NCBI RefSeq assembly: GCF_003032475.1 | Contig: NZ_CP028369.1 | Coordinates: 6,262,001 to 6,326,000 of the forward strand | Source: Streptomyces sp. P3 | Lineage (GTDB): Bacteria; Actinomycetota; Actinomycetes; Streptomycetales; Streptomycetaceae | Reading direction: 5' to 3' | Length of the DNA: 64,000 nt | Shown: one piece after another, positions 10,319 through 19,269 of the stretch | How the letters are laid out: the number at the start of each line of letters is the position of its first letter | How positions within the stretch are numbered: the first letter of the stretch is position 1 | Made by a program: the position numbers and the translations under genes | Notes under the pieces: generated by a model | The model's input: the letters and a program-made list of their open reading frames with translations, nothing else | What the model was told of the DNA's origin: nothing | Database searches by the model: none

Positions 10319-11122
10319 CTACTCGATCTCTCGGTCACGTAGCGCCCAATCCCTCACCAGGCGCACGGTGCGCTCGGGATGTTCCTCGTGCAGGTAGTGC
10401 CCGCTGTCGGGCCAGTGGTCGACGCGGGAACCGGGGACGCGCAGGGTGCCCCGTTCCCAGGTGGCCGCTTCCGCCGAGGTCCATACGGTGAGTGCTGGCT
10501 GCGTGCGGCGGAGCAGGTACGCCTCGCTGTGCGGGCGCACGCCGACCGCGCCGGGGTCGGTGTACATGCCGGCGTACGACTGGGCGACGACATGGTCCGG
10601 GGTGCCGAGCATCGCGCGCACATGGGCCGTGCGCAGTCCGGCCGGGGCGCCTGCCGAGAAGGCACCCTCGATGAAACCGGCCGCTGCGCACGCCCCTCGT
10701 CCTCGGTACTCGGCCAGCCGGGCCGGGATCTGCTCGACCTCCGCTCCGTGCGCGCCGTGTGCCGGATCCAGGGCGACGACCGAGCGGACGCGTTCCGGAT
10801 GCCGCAACGCGAGCAGGTTGACGACCTGGCCGCCCATGGAGTGGCCCACGGTGATGGCAGGCCCGGCACCGAGGTGACCGAGCAACGCGGCCAGGTCGTC
10901 GGCCATCTCCGCGGGGGTGTTGCCTTCGTCGGGTACCTCCGAGCGGCCGTGCCCGCGCAGGTCGGGGATGATCACAGGGAACCGGTCGGCCAGCGCCTCG
11001 GCGTGCGCGGACCACTCCCGGCCGTCCCCGCCCCAGCCGTGCACCAGGAGCAGCGGGGCCGCGCGGGCGGGCCCGACGACGGTGTGGAAGAGGCGGACGC
11101 GTCCCAGGTCGGTGATCGTCAT
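10319..11122 (-). CDS. Alpha/beta hydrolase
   Basis: 267 residues. The fold shows LLLVHGWGGDGREW (oxyanion loop), PDLRGHGRS, the nucleophile elbow GHSMGGQ, and the catalytic histidine in DSGHYLHEEHPE near the C-terminus. No export signal. Its ATG overlaps the stop of the GH43 gene (ATGA), making it the last gene of the seven-gene polysaccharide operon. A role in removing ester groups from imported oligosaccharides, or hydrolysing a breakdown product, is inferred from position only. Confidence 0.88.
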   Translation of the reverse strand: MTITDLGRVRLFHTVVGPARAAPLLLVHGWGGDGREWSAHAEALADRFPVIIPDLRGHGRSEVPDEGNTPAEMADDLAALLGHLGAGPAITVGHSMGGQVVNLLALRHPERVRSVVALDPAHGAHGAEVEQIPARLAEYRGRGACAAAGFIEGAFSAGAPAGLRTAHVRAMLGTPDHVVAQSYAGMYTDPGAVGVRPHSEAYLLRRTQPALTVWTSAEAATWERGTLRVPGSRVDHWPDSGHYLHEEHPERTVRLVRDWALRDREIE

Positions 11123-12717
11123 ACGGTGCCGTCCTCGGAGGTCCGGTAGTGCGTGTAGGCGAAGTCCGCGTGGACTCCCGCGCCGTCGAGGTCCTGCGCC
11201 CACAGTCCCAGCATGGCGCCCGTGAAGCCGAGAACGCGCAGTTGCCCTTCGTGGAACTCGTCGGCGTACTCGTCCGACAGGACGGTGGCGTCGAGTTCGA
11301 CGGGCACCTCCAGCATGCCCCGACCGGTGTCGTACGAGAAACGCAGGACGGGCACCTCGAGTTCGGCGCGCAGGACGACCGCGCGTCCCGGCTCGAGCGG
11401 AATCGTCGGCCGGTGGGCGACAAGACGGCCCGCCTCGCAGCTCAGTGCCCGCAGGACGGGCGAGCCGTCGTCCTCGGCGGTGACGTACAGGTAGTGCCAG
11501 TTGCGGGTGTTGTAGTAGGCGGTCAGACCGGCCAGGTGGTCGGGGGTGCGGGGTGCGAAGGTCAGGCTGGTCTCGAAGGAACAGCGTGGGGCGGTCACCC
11601 GCCGGGCGAGCAGGCTCGGCGTGCGGCGGCCCACCGGCGACTGGCCTCCCCGGATACGCAGCCGTCCCGGGGCCGGCTCGATCCAGTCGTCGGTGGCGGG
11701 GCGGCGCAGGGTGCACCAGTCGGGGCCGAGGGCGGGAGATGCGAACGAGTCGTCCGCCGGTGGTGCGGGGACGGGCGCGGGGGGCAGCTCGGGCGCCGGT
11801 GGCATGACGGCGGGTACGGCTCCGGCGATCCGGGGCCAGCCGTCTTCGGTCCAGGTCACCGGTTGCAGCGCGGTCTCCCGGCCGAGCACGCACCGGCCCC
11901 GCTGTGTGTGGGGACGGGCGACGATGTGGGCGGCGTACCACTGGCCCGTCGCCGTCTCGACAAGTGAGCAGTGCCCTGCCTTCTGCAGCTCCAGGGACGG
12001 GTCGTCGCGGGACGTGAGCAGAGGGCCGGCGGGGTCGGCTTCGTACGGGCCGAAAAGGTCACGTGAGCGGGCCACGGCCGCGCCGTGCTCGTAGCCGGTG
12101 CCGCCCTCCGCGTGCACCAGGTAGTACCAGCCGTCGCGACGGTAGAGATGCGGGCCCTCGGCGACCCCGGCCGGGGTTCCCACGGAGATGGTGCGGGGCT
12201 CGCCGAGCAGGGTCCGGCTCCCGCGGTCGTACTCCTGGAGCTCGATCCCGGCGAACCCCTCGCGGTCCGGACGCCAGTCGAAGCGCATGTTCAGCAGCCA
12301 GCTGCGGCCGGCGCCGTCATCGTCATGGAACAGGGACACGTCGAAGCCCCGGCCGTGCAGCGGGACCGGGTCGGACCACGGCCCTTCGATCGAGGCGGCC
12401 GTGGTGACGTAGTTCGGGAGGTCTTTCCAGCCCTCCGCGTAGGTGTCGACGACGGTGAACACGAGGTGGAACAGGCCGTCCGCGTACGACAGCCCGGGCG
12501 CCCAGATTCCGCCCGAGTCCGGGACGCCCGTGAGGTCGAGCAGGCGCGTGCTGTCCAGAACCCCGCCCAGCGACCGCCAGTCGACCAGGTCCCGGGAGTG
12601 GTGGATCCGGACGCCCGGATACCACTCGAAGGTGGAGGTGGCGATGTAGAAGTCGTCGCCGACCCGGAGGATCACCGGGTCGGGTTCGAAGCCGCGCAGG
12701 ACGGGGTTGTGGATCAC
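11119..12717 (-). CDS. Glycoside hydrolase family 43 (beta-xylosidase / alpha-L-arabinofuranosidase type)
   Basis: 532 residues. The N-terminal five-bladed propeller opens with NPVLRGFEPDPVILRVGDD, whose PD aspartate is the general base, then IATSTFEWYPGVRIHHS. The GVAEGPHLYRRDGWYYL block carries the general-acid glutamate. Residues from about 330 form the concanavalin-like GH43 C-terminal domain. The pattern is closest to GH43 beta-xylosidases of the TSTFEW group. Start GTG at 12717 is selected for its GGAGCG ribosome site. There is no signal peptide, so it probably acts inside the cell on imported oligosaccharides. The exact sugar is not provable here. Confidence 0.92.
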   Translation of the reverse strand: MIHNPVLRGFEPDPVILRVGDDFYIATSTFEWYPGVRIHHSRDLVDWRSLGGVLDSTRLLDLTGVPDSGGIWAPGLSYADGLFHLVFTVVDTYAEGWKDLPNYVTTAASIEGPWSDPVPLHGRGFDVSLFHDDDGAGRSWLLNMRFDWRPDREGFAGIELQEYDRGSRTLLGEPRTISVGTPAGVAEGPHLYRRDGWYYLVHAEGGTGYEHGAAVARSRDLFGPYEADPAGPLLTSRDDPSLELQKAGHCSLVETATGQWYAAHIVARPHTQRGRCVLGRETALQPVTWTEDGWPRIAGAVPAVMPPAPELPPAPVPAPPADDSFASPALGPDWCTLRRPATDDWIEPAPGRLRIRGGQSPVGRRTPSLLARRVTAPRCSFETSLTFAPRTPDHLAGLTAYYNTRNWHYLYVTAEDDGSPVLRALSCEAGRLVAHRPTIPLEPGRAVVLRAELEVPVLRFSYDTGRGMLEVPVELDATVLSDEYADEFHEGQLRVLGFTGAMLGLWAQDLDGAGVHADFAYTHYRTSEDGTV

Positions 12718-12728
12718 GGACGCTCCGC

Positions 12729-13877
12729 TCAGAGGGTGAACAGCAGGGTGCCGAAGCCCACGTGGTCGCACTGGAACGCCGCCCCCTCCGGGCGGATGTT
12801 CCCGATGGCGGTGTACGTCCAGGGGGCGGGCAGGCTGCGGCGTTTGACGTAGTGGTTGAAGGCCATCTCGTAGATGGGGCGCAGGTTGCCGCGCTCGATG
12901 GTGGAGAGGGAGTTGAAGGTGAGCTTGCACGAGCCCCAGACGGCGTACGGGACGTCGTTGCCGGTGTTGTACTTCGCGGTGTACTCGAAGCCGGCCAGCA
13001 GCCGGTTGGAGGAGGCGGAGTACAGGTCCTGGCCTTGGATCCAGGCGATCTCGCAGGCCTCGGCCATGCTGCCCAGGATGAGCTGGGTGTGGGCCTGGTC
13101 GCGGCCGCTGTCCACGCACTGGCCGGAGTCCCTGATCACCCGGCTGAGCTTGCAGCAGTCGTGCAGGTAGAAGGCGTCGACGGCGGCGTTGTAGAGGGAG
13201 GTGTCATTGCAGAACACACCGAACGCCGCCATCGCCTTGATGCAGTTGGTGCCCCAGCCCGCGTCGCCGAACGTCCTCACCAGGGGTACGAAGACGTTCT
13301 TGAGGAGGTTCTCCGTCCGGGTGATCTCGGAAGCGCTCCAACTGCCCGAAGGGGCCGTGTACCGCATCAGCTCGGCTGCCGCCGCCAGTTTGAAACCGTA
13401 GATGGAGGCGGCGAGTTGGGCGTCCTTTCCGGTGATCGAGGTCAGCGTGGACGACCAGGACTTGATGATCTGCAGCGCTTTCGCGGCGTGGGCGGTGTTG
13501 CCCGTCAGGTTCCACATCAGGGCGTTCTGGTAGGCGGCGTTGCAGTCGTTCCAGAACTCCCAGTTACCGACCTCGGTGGTGCCGCGGTCGATGGTCGTGC
13601 GGGGGCCCGCCATGGCGTACGTCGACTGGGAGTAGGCGTTCGCCCTGAACACGTTCCAGCCGCTGAGCCAGGGCTCGGTGCCGGCCGCGATCCGGGTCTT
13701 CGTCCGCTGGATGTCGGAGAGCTTGTGCAGCACCCCGGGGTGGATGAATGAGGTCAGGGCGTCCGCCGCCGGGATCGCGGCCAGCCCCGTGGCCGACGCG
13801 GCAGTGCCGACGGCGGTGATCTGCAGGAAACGGCGACGGCTGGGGGACTCGGGTGTGGAAGGGATCGGCTCGGTCAT
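12729..13877 (-). CDS. Tat-exported alginate-lyase-family polysaccharide lyase
   Basis: 382 residues. The N-terminus has a twin-arginine signal, SPSRRRFLQITAVGTAAS, so it is secreted folded. The body matches the alginate-lyase (alpha/alpha toroid, PL5-like) family: FIHPGVLHKLSDI, NALMWNLTGNTAHA, IIKSWSSTL, FGDAGWGTNCIKAM and SGQCVDSGRDQAHTQL are its landmark helices. It would cleave a uronate-containing polysaccharide by beta-elimination. Alginate itself is unlikely to be the sole target, since neighbours are GH43 and GH127. Start ATG 13877; the gene begins 83 nt after the large upstream gene. Confidence 0.85.
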   Translation of the reverse strand: MTEPIPSTPESPSRRRFLQITAVGTAASATGLAAIPAADALTSFIHPGVLHKLSDIQRTKTRIAAGTEPWLSGWNVFRANAYSQSTYAMAGPRTTIDRGTTEVGNWEFWNDCNAAYQNALMWNLTGNTAHAAKALQIIKSWSSTLTSITGKDAQLAASIYGFKLAAAAELMRYTAPSGSWSASEITRTENLLKNVFVPLVRTFGDAGWGTNCIKAMAAFGVFCNDTSLYNAAVDAFYLHDCCKLSRVIRDSGQCVDSGRDQAHTQLILGSMAEACEIAWIQGQDLYSASSNRLLAGFEYTAKYNTGNDVPYAVWGSCKLTFNSLSTIERGNLRPIYEMAFNHYVKRRSLPAPWTYTAIGNIRPEGAAFQCDHVGFGTLLFTL

Positions 13878-13960
13878 GCGTCTTCCTCTTTCACTCGACG
13901 CTGAGTGGCAGGGAATGGAGAAACAGGGGAGGGGCGCCGGTGCGGCTCCCTCCCGGGGGC

Positions 13961-16900
13961 TCAGTCGGCCGCGCGCCGCCCCCGGTACAGCACGATCGTG
14001 CTGCGGGGGCCGACCTCGGGACGCTGTCCGGCGCCGACCGTCCGGCCGGTGGCGAGGTCGCGGGCGGGGCCGAAGTCCTGGCGGGTGGGCAGGGTGTACG
14101 TCCGGTCGGTGCTGGTGTTCATGGCGATGAGGTAGTCGCCGTACTCGCACAGGTAGAACGGAGCGCGTCCGACGAGCATGGTCTCCACGCCCTCGAAGTG
14201 GACGCCGACGGCCGGGTCCGGCACGTCCGCCGGGACCGGCGCCAGATGGTAGACGTCGCCGGCCAGCGCCTGGTGCAGGGTGTCGCCGGGCGGCGGGAAG
14301 CCACCGGGCGGGATGTGCCCTGCCCCGGGGTCGTTGATCGCGTAGTCCCACAGAATCCAGTCGTTCACCGTGTACGTGTCGTCGGTCGAGCCGGCCGAGC
14401 GTTGACGGATGGTGGCGGAGCGCTGGTCGGTCGGGGTGAGGTGGTGGATGCGGGCGTAGTCGTTGACGCCCTGGCGGGCGCGCCAGTAGAGGGAGGCGAA
14501 GAGGAGTTCCTCGCCGTTCTTCACGGCCAGGACGCCGTTCTCCTCGTCGGTGAAGACGAAGTCGGGCCGGTTCCAGTCGGTGGGGATGCGCCCCGGGCGG
14601 GCGGGCAGAGCCTGGTAGGTGTCCCAGTCGCGGGAGACCAGCCGCAGGCCGGCCAGCCCGACGCGGGTCCAGGTGTGGTGGATGAGCAGGTCCAGTTGCT
14701 TGTAGAACTGCCCGTCGGCGACCATCTCCTGGGTCCAGCCGACGATGTCCGGGTCCGTGAACACCGCCGCCGACATCACCGGGTGCGAGTCCCACGCGGT
14801 ACGGGAGGCGTAGGCGATCTCACCGGGGTAGACCTCGTTGCGCCAGCCGACGACCGTCTCGATCCGGGATACGCGGGCGCCCGTCTCGTCGACGTCGACC
14901 ACCCGGAACCGCCCCCGGGCCTTGATGATCTTCACCATCTGCTCGCGCAGCTCCGGCGCCTCCTGGCCCTGGTACCCGCGCGTGACCGACTCGTACATCA
15001 TGACCAGCCAGTCGACGACCTCGCCGTAGCTGCCCACATAGCCCAGTTCCCGGGTCAGGCCGGCCCGGGTCACCTGGTAGTAGCTTTCGCCGAGCGGCTT
15101 GGTCGGGTTGCCGTCGGCGTCCTCCTTGCCGAGAAAGGGCTTCATGCCGAGCGACTGGTACATGTAGTCGCGGGCCCTGTCCTCCGGCAGGGCGAGCTGC
15201 GGGGCGAGCAGACGCAGGCCGCGGTTGGCCTGGTAGATGCCGATGGCACAGATCTGCGACTGGTTGGTGTAATGCGGGAAGTTCTGCCGCCAGTAGTCCC
15301 GGCTCGACTTCAGCATGTCGATGTAGGCGGCGCGCCGCACCGGCTGCTCGGGGGTGCCGGCGCCCGTGGGTGCGGTGACGGTCAGGTCGTCGAACCAGGC
15401 GGTGCCGGGGCCGGACAGCCGCAGGTGGAGCTCGACCTGGGTGGCGCCGTCGGGTGTCTCGAGGTCCAGGGAGACCTGTTCCCAGCCGTGGGTGCCGGTG
15501 GCGGCGAACCGGCGGTGGTCGCTGCCGACGAGGTTGCCGTTCGCGTCGAAGAACAGCGGGTCGATGTGGGCGCCGGTACCGGTGACGCCGTCCGTCCTGA
15601 TCCACGCGCCGTAGGTGTGCGTCCCCTTGCCGACCTGGAGCTTCGCCGCGTTGTACGCCGTGACGAAGCCGTTCGTCGCGGTGGCCGCGAGTTTCAGCGA
15701 CGCGGATCCGGACCGGTTGACGGCGGTGTCCCGGGCCCAGGAGGCGTCGCTGGTCCTGCCCCAGCCGGGCACCGCCCAGCCGGAGGGGGTCCCGGCGCCC
15801 TGCTCGAAGCCGGGGTTGCGCAGCTCTGTGGGCTTGACCAGGTCGACGGAGTCGAACCAGGCGGTGCCGGGGCCGGACAGCCGCAGGTGGAACTCGACCT
15901 GGGTGGCGCCGTCGGGTGTCTCGAGGTCCAGGGAGACGTACTCCCAGCCGTGGGTGCCGGTGGCGGCGAACCGGCGGTGGTCGCTGCCGACGAGGTTGCC
16001 GTTCGCGTCGAAGAACAGCGGGTCGATGTGGGCGCCGGTACCGGTGACGCCGTCCGTCCTGATCCACGCGCCGTAGGTGTGCGTCCCCTTGCCCACACGG
16101 GTCCTGGGAGAGGAGTAGACGGTGATGAAGCCGCTCACCGCGCTCGCCGTGACCCTGAGCGAGGCGGAGCCCGTGCGGGACACGGTGGTGTCCCGCGTCC
16201 AGTCGGCGTCGGCGGTCTTCCCCCAGCCCGGCACCTCCCAGCCCATGGGAGTCTCGCCGCCCTCCTCGAATCCGGGGTTGGAGATCTCGTACGGCGAGCC
16301 GGTCACCCTCTGGTCCAGACGGTCGTCCAGGTGCTCCCAGAGCAGCGCCAGTACCAGTCCGACCCGGCCGAAGCCCTGCCACTGCTGGTCGGATCCGGTC
16401 AGCACGGTCGCGTCGTTCTTCCACGCCATGTACCGGCCGTCGAGGGCGCGCAGCACGCGGTCCAGCGCCGCCGGGTTTCGGTGGGCGGGGCTGCCGGACC
16501 AGAGGTACCCCTCGGCGAGCGACTGAAAGGCCCAGGCGTCCATGCCGGCGGGGTTGACGCTGGTCAGGTAGGCCTTCTGGTCCTTGGCAACGCGTTGACG
16601 CACCGCCTCCAGGGCCTCGGGGCCCTCGACGTCCCGGACGGTCGGCACGGGCGCGGGACCCTGCGCCTCGCCCCTGGGCGGGACGAAGCACGGCTCGGTG
16701 TGCGTGTAGAGGCGGTAGATGCCCCGCGACGGCGTGGTCATCTTGTAGTAGAGCTGGTCCGTGTTCTGGCCGTAGGACCAGATACGGCCCATCGAACGGA
16801 TCTCCAGCGTCACCTTCTCCTTGCCCCGGGTGAGCCGCTCGGGCAGCGGCAGGGTGTGGAAGAAGAACCGGCCGGGCGTGCGCGGCGAGGTGTCCAGGAT

Positions 16901-17374
16901 GTCCAGGCTGTCGACGGCCCCCTCGTCCTGGTGGCCGACCTGGAGGCCGTCGCAGAACAGCTGAAGCCGCCACATGTTCGTGCCGGACGCCGCCTGCCGG
17001 GAGGTGGAGTCGAAGTCGTCGCCCCACAGCCGCACGGTGACGTAGGTGGTCCGGGTCGGGCTGACGGCGACGTCGAACTTCAGGGCGCCGCCCCAGTACG
17101 TGGCGGGCTCGGTGGGGTTGAGGACGCGGGCCCGCTGCCCGAGGCCGCCGGTGACCGTGTCGGAGAGCGTGGCGGTGAGACCGTGCGTCGTCTCGGAGTT
17201 CGCGTCGCCGAAGACGACGACGTCCAGAGGCTTGCAGACGGCCGGCCGGAAGGGGACTTCCGAGGCGGGCGCCGCGGCGGCGGGTTGGATGTTCAGCAGT
17301 CCGAGGCCGGCCGCCGCGGCACCGGTGGTGCCGGCGTACTTGAGGACGTCACGTCGTCTGGGTGCGTTGGGCAC
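13961..17374 (-). CDS. Large Tat-exported protein with two internal carbohydrate-binding repeats, family not recognised
   Basis: 1137 residues with a twin-arginine-like signal (MPNAPRRRDVLKYAGTTGAAAA). The N-terminal 350 residues and the C-terminal 460 residues look like parts of one helical enzyme domain (SLAEGYLWSGSP; ELGYVGSYGEVVDWLVMMYESV; HTWTRVGLAGLRL). They are separated by two tandem CBM4/9-like modules of 154 residues (about 361-515 and 515-670), each starting NPGFE and ending with GPGTAWFD. The modules are nearly identical in DNA over 243 bp, so the duplication is recent or homogenised. The enzyme activity is not recognised; a polysaccharide lyase or hydrolase is suggested by the context. 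It follows the permease gene by 10 nt in the operon. Confidence 0.8.
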   Translation of the reverse strand: MPNAPRRRDVLKYAGTTGAAAAGLGLLNIQPAAAAPASEVPFRPAVCKPLDVVVFGDANSETTHGLTATLSDTVTGGLGQRARVLNPTEPATYWGGALKFDVAVSPTRTTYVTVRLWGDDFDSTSRQAASGTNMWRLQLFCDGLQVGHQDEGAVDSLDILDTSPRTPGRFFFHTLPLPERLTRGKEKVTLEIRSMGRIWSYGQNTDQLYYKMTTPSRGIYRLYTHTEPCFVPPRGEAQGPAPVPTVRDVEGPEALEAVRQRVAKDQKAYLTSVNPAGMDAWAFQSLAEGYLWSGSPAHRNPAALDRVLRALDGRYMAWKNDATVLTGSDQQWQGFGRVGLVLALLWEHLDDRLDQRVTGSPYEISNPGFEEGGETPMGWEVPGWGKTADADWTRDTTVSRTGSASLRVTASAVSGFITVYSSPRTRVGKGTHTYGAWIRTDGVTGTGAHIDPLFFDANGNLVGSDHRRFAATGTHGWEYVSLDLETPDGATQVEFHLRLSGPGTAWFDSVDLVKPTELRNPGFEQGAGTPSGWAVPGWGRTSDASWARDTAVNRSGSASLKLAATATNGFVTAYNAAKLQVGKGTHTYGAWIRTDGVTGTGAHIDPLFFDANGNLVGSDHRRFAATGTHGWEQVSLDLETPDGATQVELHLRLSGPGTAWFDDLTVTAPTGAGTPEQPVRRAAYIDMLKSSRDYWRQNFPHYTNQSQICAIGIYQANRGLRLLAPQLALPEDRARDYMYQSLGMKPFLGKEDADGNPTKPLGESYYQVTRAGLTRELGYVGSYGEVVDWLVMMYESVTRGYQGQEAPELREQMVKIIKARGRFRVVDVDETGARVSRIETVVGWRNEVYPGEIAYASRTAWDSHPVMSAAVFTDPDIVGWTQEMVADGQFYKQLDLLIHHTWTRVGLAGLRLVSRDWDTYQALPARPGRIPTDWNRPDFVFTDEENGVLAVKNGEELLFASLYWRARQGVNDYARIHHLTPTDQRSATIRQRSAGSTDDTYTVNDWILWDYAINDPGAGHIPPGGFPPPGDTLHQALAGDVYHLAPVPADVPDPAVGVHFEGVETMLVGRAPFYLCEYGDYLIAMNTSTDRTYTLPTRQDFGPARDLATGRTVGAGQRPEVGPRSTIVLYRGRRAAD
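15389..16093. repeat. Tandem 462-bp duplication inside the 1137-residue gene
   Basis: Positions 15389-15631 match 15851-16093 almost base for base at an offset of 462 bp (154 codons). A few substitutions occur. The offset equals one carbohydrate-binding module, so the repeat adds a whole module without shifting frame. Confidence 0.9.
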
Positions 17375-17384
17375 GGCTGATCCT

Positions 17385-18251
17385 TTACTTGAGGCTGCCC
17401 ATGAGGATTCCGCTGCGCCAGTACCTCTGGAGCGCGAACATGAAGACCGCGAGCGGAACGATCGACAGCAGTGACCCGGTGAGGACGAGGGTGTTCATGT
17501 CGCGGGCGGTCTGCGCCTGCTGGAGCCAGGAGTACAGGCCCAGACTCACGGGGAAGGTGCGCTCGCCGGTGAGCATGAACAGGGGGAGGAAGAAGTTGTT
17601 CCAGATGTCGATGAAGACGAGCATGAAGATGGTGATGCCGCCGGTCCGTACGAGTCGCAGGGCGACCGAGCAGAAGATCCGCAGTTCGCCGGCGCCGTCG
17701 AGACGGGCCGCTTCCATCAGTTCGGTGGGGATGGAGCTGTCCGCGTAGACCTTGCCCAGGTAGACGCCGAACGGATTGATGAAGTACGGGATGAGCACCG
17801 ACCAGATGGTGTTCGTCAGCCCGATCTGGGCGAAGACGAGGTAGAGCGGGAAGGCCAGCAGGGTGCTCGGCAGCAGTGAGGCGCCGACGATGACCGCGAA
17901 CAGGGCGCCCCGACCCCGGAAGTCGAACTTCGACAGCCCGTATCCGGCGGCGAGCGAGACGAGGGTGGAACCGGCCGCCCCGAGGGTGGAGTAGAGGATC
18001 GAGTTGCCGATCCAGCGGGTGAACACCCCGTCGTGGTAGGTCCAGATGTCCTGGAGGTTGTCCGCCAGGTGGTTGGAGGAGAACCACAGGCCGAACGTGG
18101 AGTACAGGTCCGTCTGGTTCTTGGTCGCGGAGACGATAAGGAACCACGTCGGGGCGAGCGAGTAGATCAGGAAGAGGACCAGCAGGCCGGTGGTGAGCGC
18201 CACCGCGCGGCGGGTGGGGCGCACGCCGCCCCCGGATGCGACAGTGCTCAT
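17385..18251 (-). CDS. Carbohydrate ABC transporter permease, MalG type
   Basis: 288 residues with six predicted membrane helices. The EAA loop that docks on the ATPase is visible as ELMEAARLDGAGELRIF. It pairs with the MalF-type permease, whose stop it overlaps by 4 nt (ATGA). No ATPase gene lies in the operon; in Streptomyces many such importers share the multi-sugar ATPase MsiK, which is assumed here. It imports the oligosaccharides released by the secreted enzymes of this locus. Confidence 0.95.
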   Translation of the reverse strand: MSTVASGGGVRPTRRAVALTTGLLVLFLIYSLAPTWFLIVSATKNQTDLYSTFGLWFSSNHLADNLQDIWTYHDGVFTRWIGNSILYSTLGAAGSTLVSLAAGYGLSKFDFRGRGALFAVIVGASLLPSTLLAFPLYLVFAQIGLTNTIWSVLIPYFINPFGVYLGKVYADSSIPTELMEAARLDGAGELRIFCSVALRLVRTGGITIFMLVFIDIWNNFFLPLFMLTGERTFPVSLGLYSWLQQAQTARDMNTLVLTGSLLSIVPLAVFMFALQRYWRSGILMGSLK

Positions 18252-19201
18252 GACATCTTCCTGTTCGTGACCCGGTAGAAGACGAAGGCCAGAATCCCGG
18301 TGACGACGGCCAGGACCAGCGACTCGGCGGCGGCGTACTGGTAGTCGCCGGTCTTGAACGCCTTGTCGTAGATCTCCATCATCGGAGTGAAGTCGGTGTT
18401 GATCGACTCGGGTGCGATCTGCCGCAGCAGCAACGGTTCGGCGAACAGCTGGAGTCGGCCGATCAGGGAGAACATGCCGGTCAGCACCAGGATGCCGGTG
18501 ATGTTGGGGATCTTGACCGACCAGGCGATCCGCCACTCCCTGGCCCCGTCCAGCCTGGCCGCCTCGTACAGCTCGCGGGGCAGCGCCTGCAACGCGGCGG
18601 AGATCAGGATCATGTTGAAGCCGATCCCCTGCCAGGTCAGCAGATTGCCCAGGGAGACATACGTGTTGAGGCCGCCGAAGAACGAGACGTCCGTGCCGGC
18701 CCGGTGGGCGAGGTCGAGCAGCGGAGAGCCTGTCGGGCTGTACAGGAACAGCCACATCACGGTGGACACCACGGCGGGTACCACGTACGGGATGAGCAGC
18801 GCCGCGCGGAAGAACCGCACCGCACGGGCGGCCACCCCGTCCAGGAGCAGGGCGAGGAACAGCGAGAGGCCCAGCATCACCGTGATCTGCGCCGCGCCGA
18901 ACAGCAGGGTGCGCAGCATGCTCGACCAGAAGTCGCCGTCACCGAGGATGGAGGCGAAGTTGGACAGGCCGGTGAAGACGACCCGGGTCGGGCCGAAGCC
19001 CAGACCGCTGCTCTTCTTCTCCCGCAGGCTCTGGCTGAAGGCGTAGCAGATCGGCACGACGTACGTGGCCAGGAAGCCGACCAGGAAGGGAGTTGCGAAC
19101 AGCAGTCCCTTGTGGGCTCCCCGTCTCCCGGCCCGGCGGGGGGAGGACCGCCGGGCCGGGGAGTCGGTGGCGACCTTCGGCGGTCGCGTCAGGGTGGACA
19201 C
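18248..19201 (-). CDS. Carbohydrate ABC transporter permease, MalF type
   Basis: 317 residues. A cytosolic arginine-rich N-terminus is followed by six membrane helices, with the EAA loop ELYEAARLDGAREWRI. It forms the heterodimeric channel with the next gene (four-base overlap). It begins 68 nt after the binding-protein gene; that gap contains two copies of a GTGGGG(G)CCTACGGGG repeat. Confidence 0.95.
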   Translation of the reverse strand: MSTLTRPPKVATDSPARRSSPRRAGRRGAHKGLLFATPFLVGFLATYVVPICYAFSQSLREKKSSGLGFGPTRVVFTGLSNFASILGDGDFWSSMLRTLLFGAAQITVMLGLSLFLALLLDGVAARAVRFFRAALLIPYVVPAVVSTVMWLFLYSPTGSPLLDLAHRAGTDVSFFGGLNTYVSLGNLLTWQGIGFNMILISAALQALPRELYEAARLDGAREWRIAWSVKIPNITGILVLTGMFSLIGRLQLFAEPLLLRQIAPESINTDFTPMMEIYDKAFKTGDYQYAAAESLVLAVVTGILAFVFYRVTNRKMS

Positions 19202-19224
19202 GGGTGTCTCCAGAGGTGAGGCCT

Positions 19225-19268
19225 GCAGAGGTGGGGGCCTACGGGGCAGGGGTGGGGCCTACGGGGGT
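19225..19268. repeat. Short direct repeat in the binding-protein/permease gap
   Basis: Two near copies of GTGGGGGCCTACGGGG lie about 21 nt apart in the 68-nt spacer between the solute-binding protein and the first permease. The spacer might affect the expression ratio of binding protein to permease. No classic hairpin is formed. Confidence 0.4.
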
Positions 19269-19269
19269 G

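Noticed and set aside
13853..17380. 1175-codon rightward open frame opposite the large secreted-protein gene
   Set aside because: Antisense shadow; composition is Gly/Val/Arg-rich, with repeats mirroring the real gene's duplicated modules.
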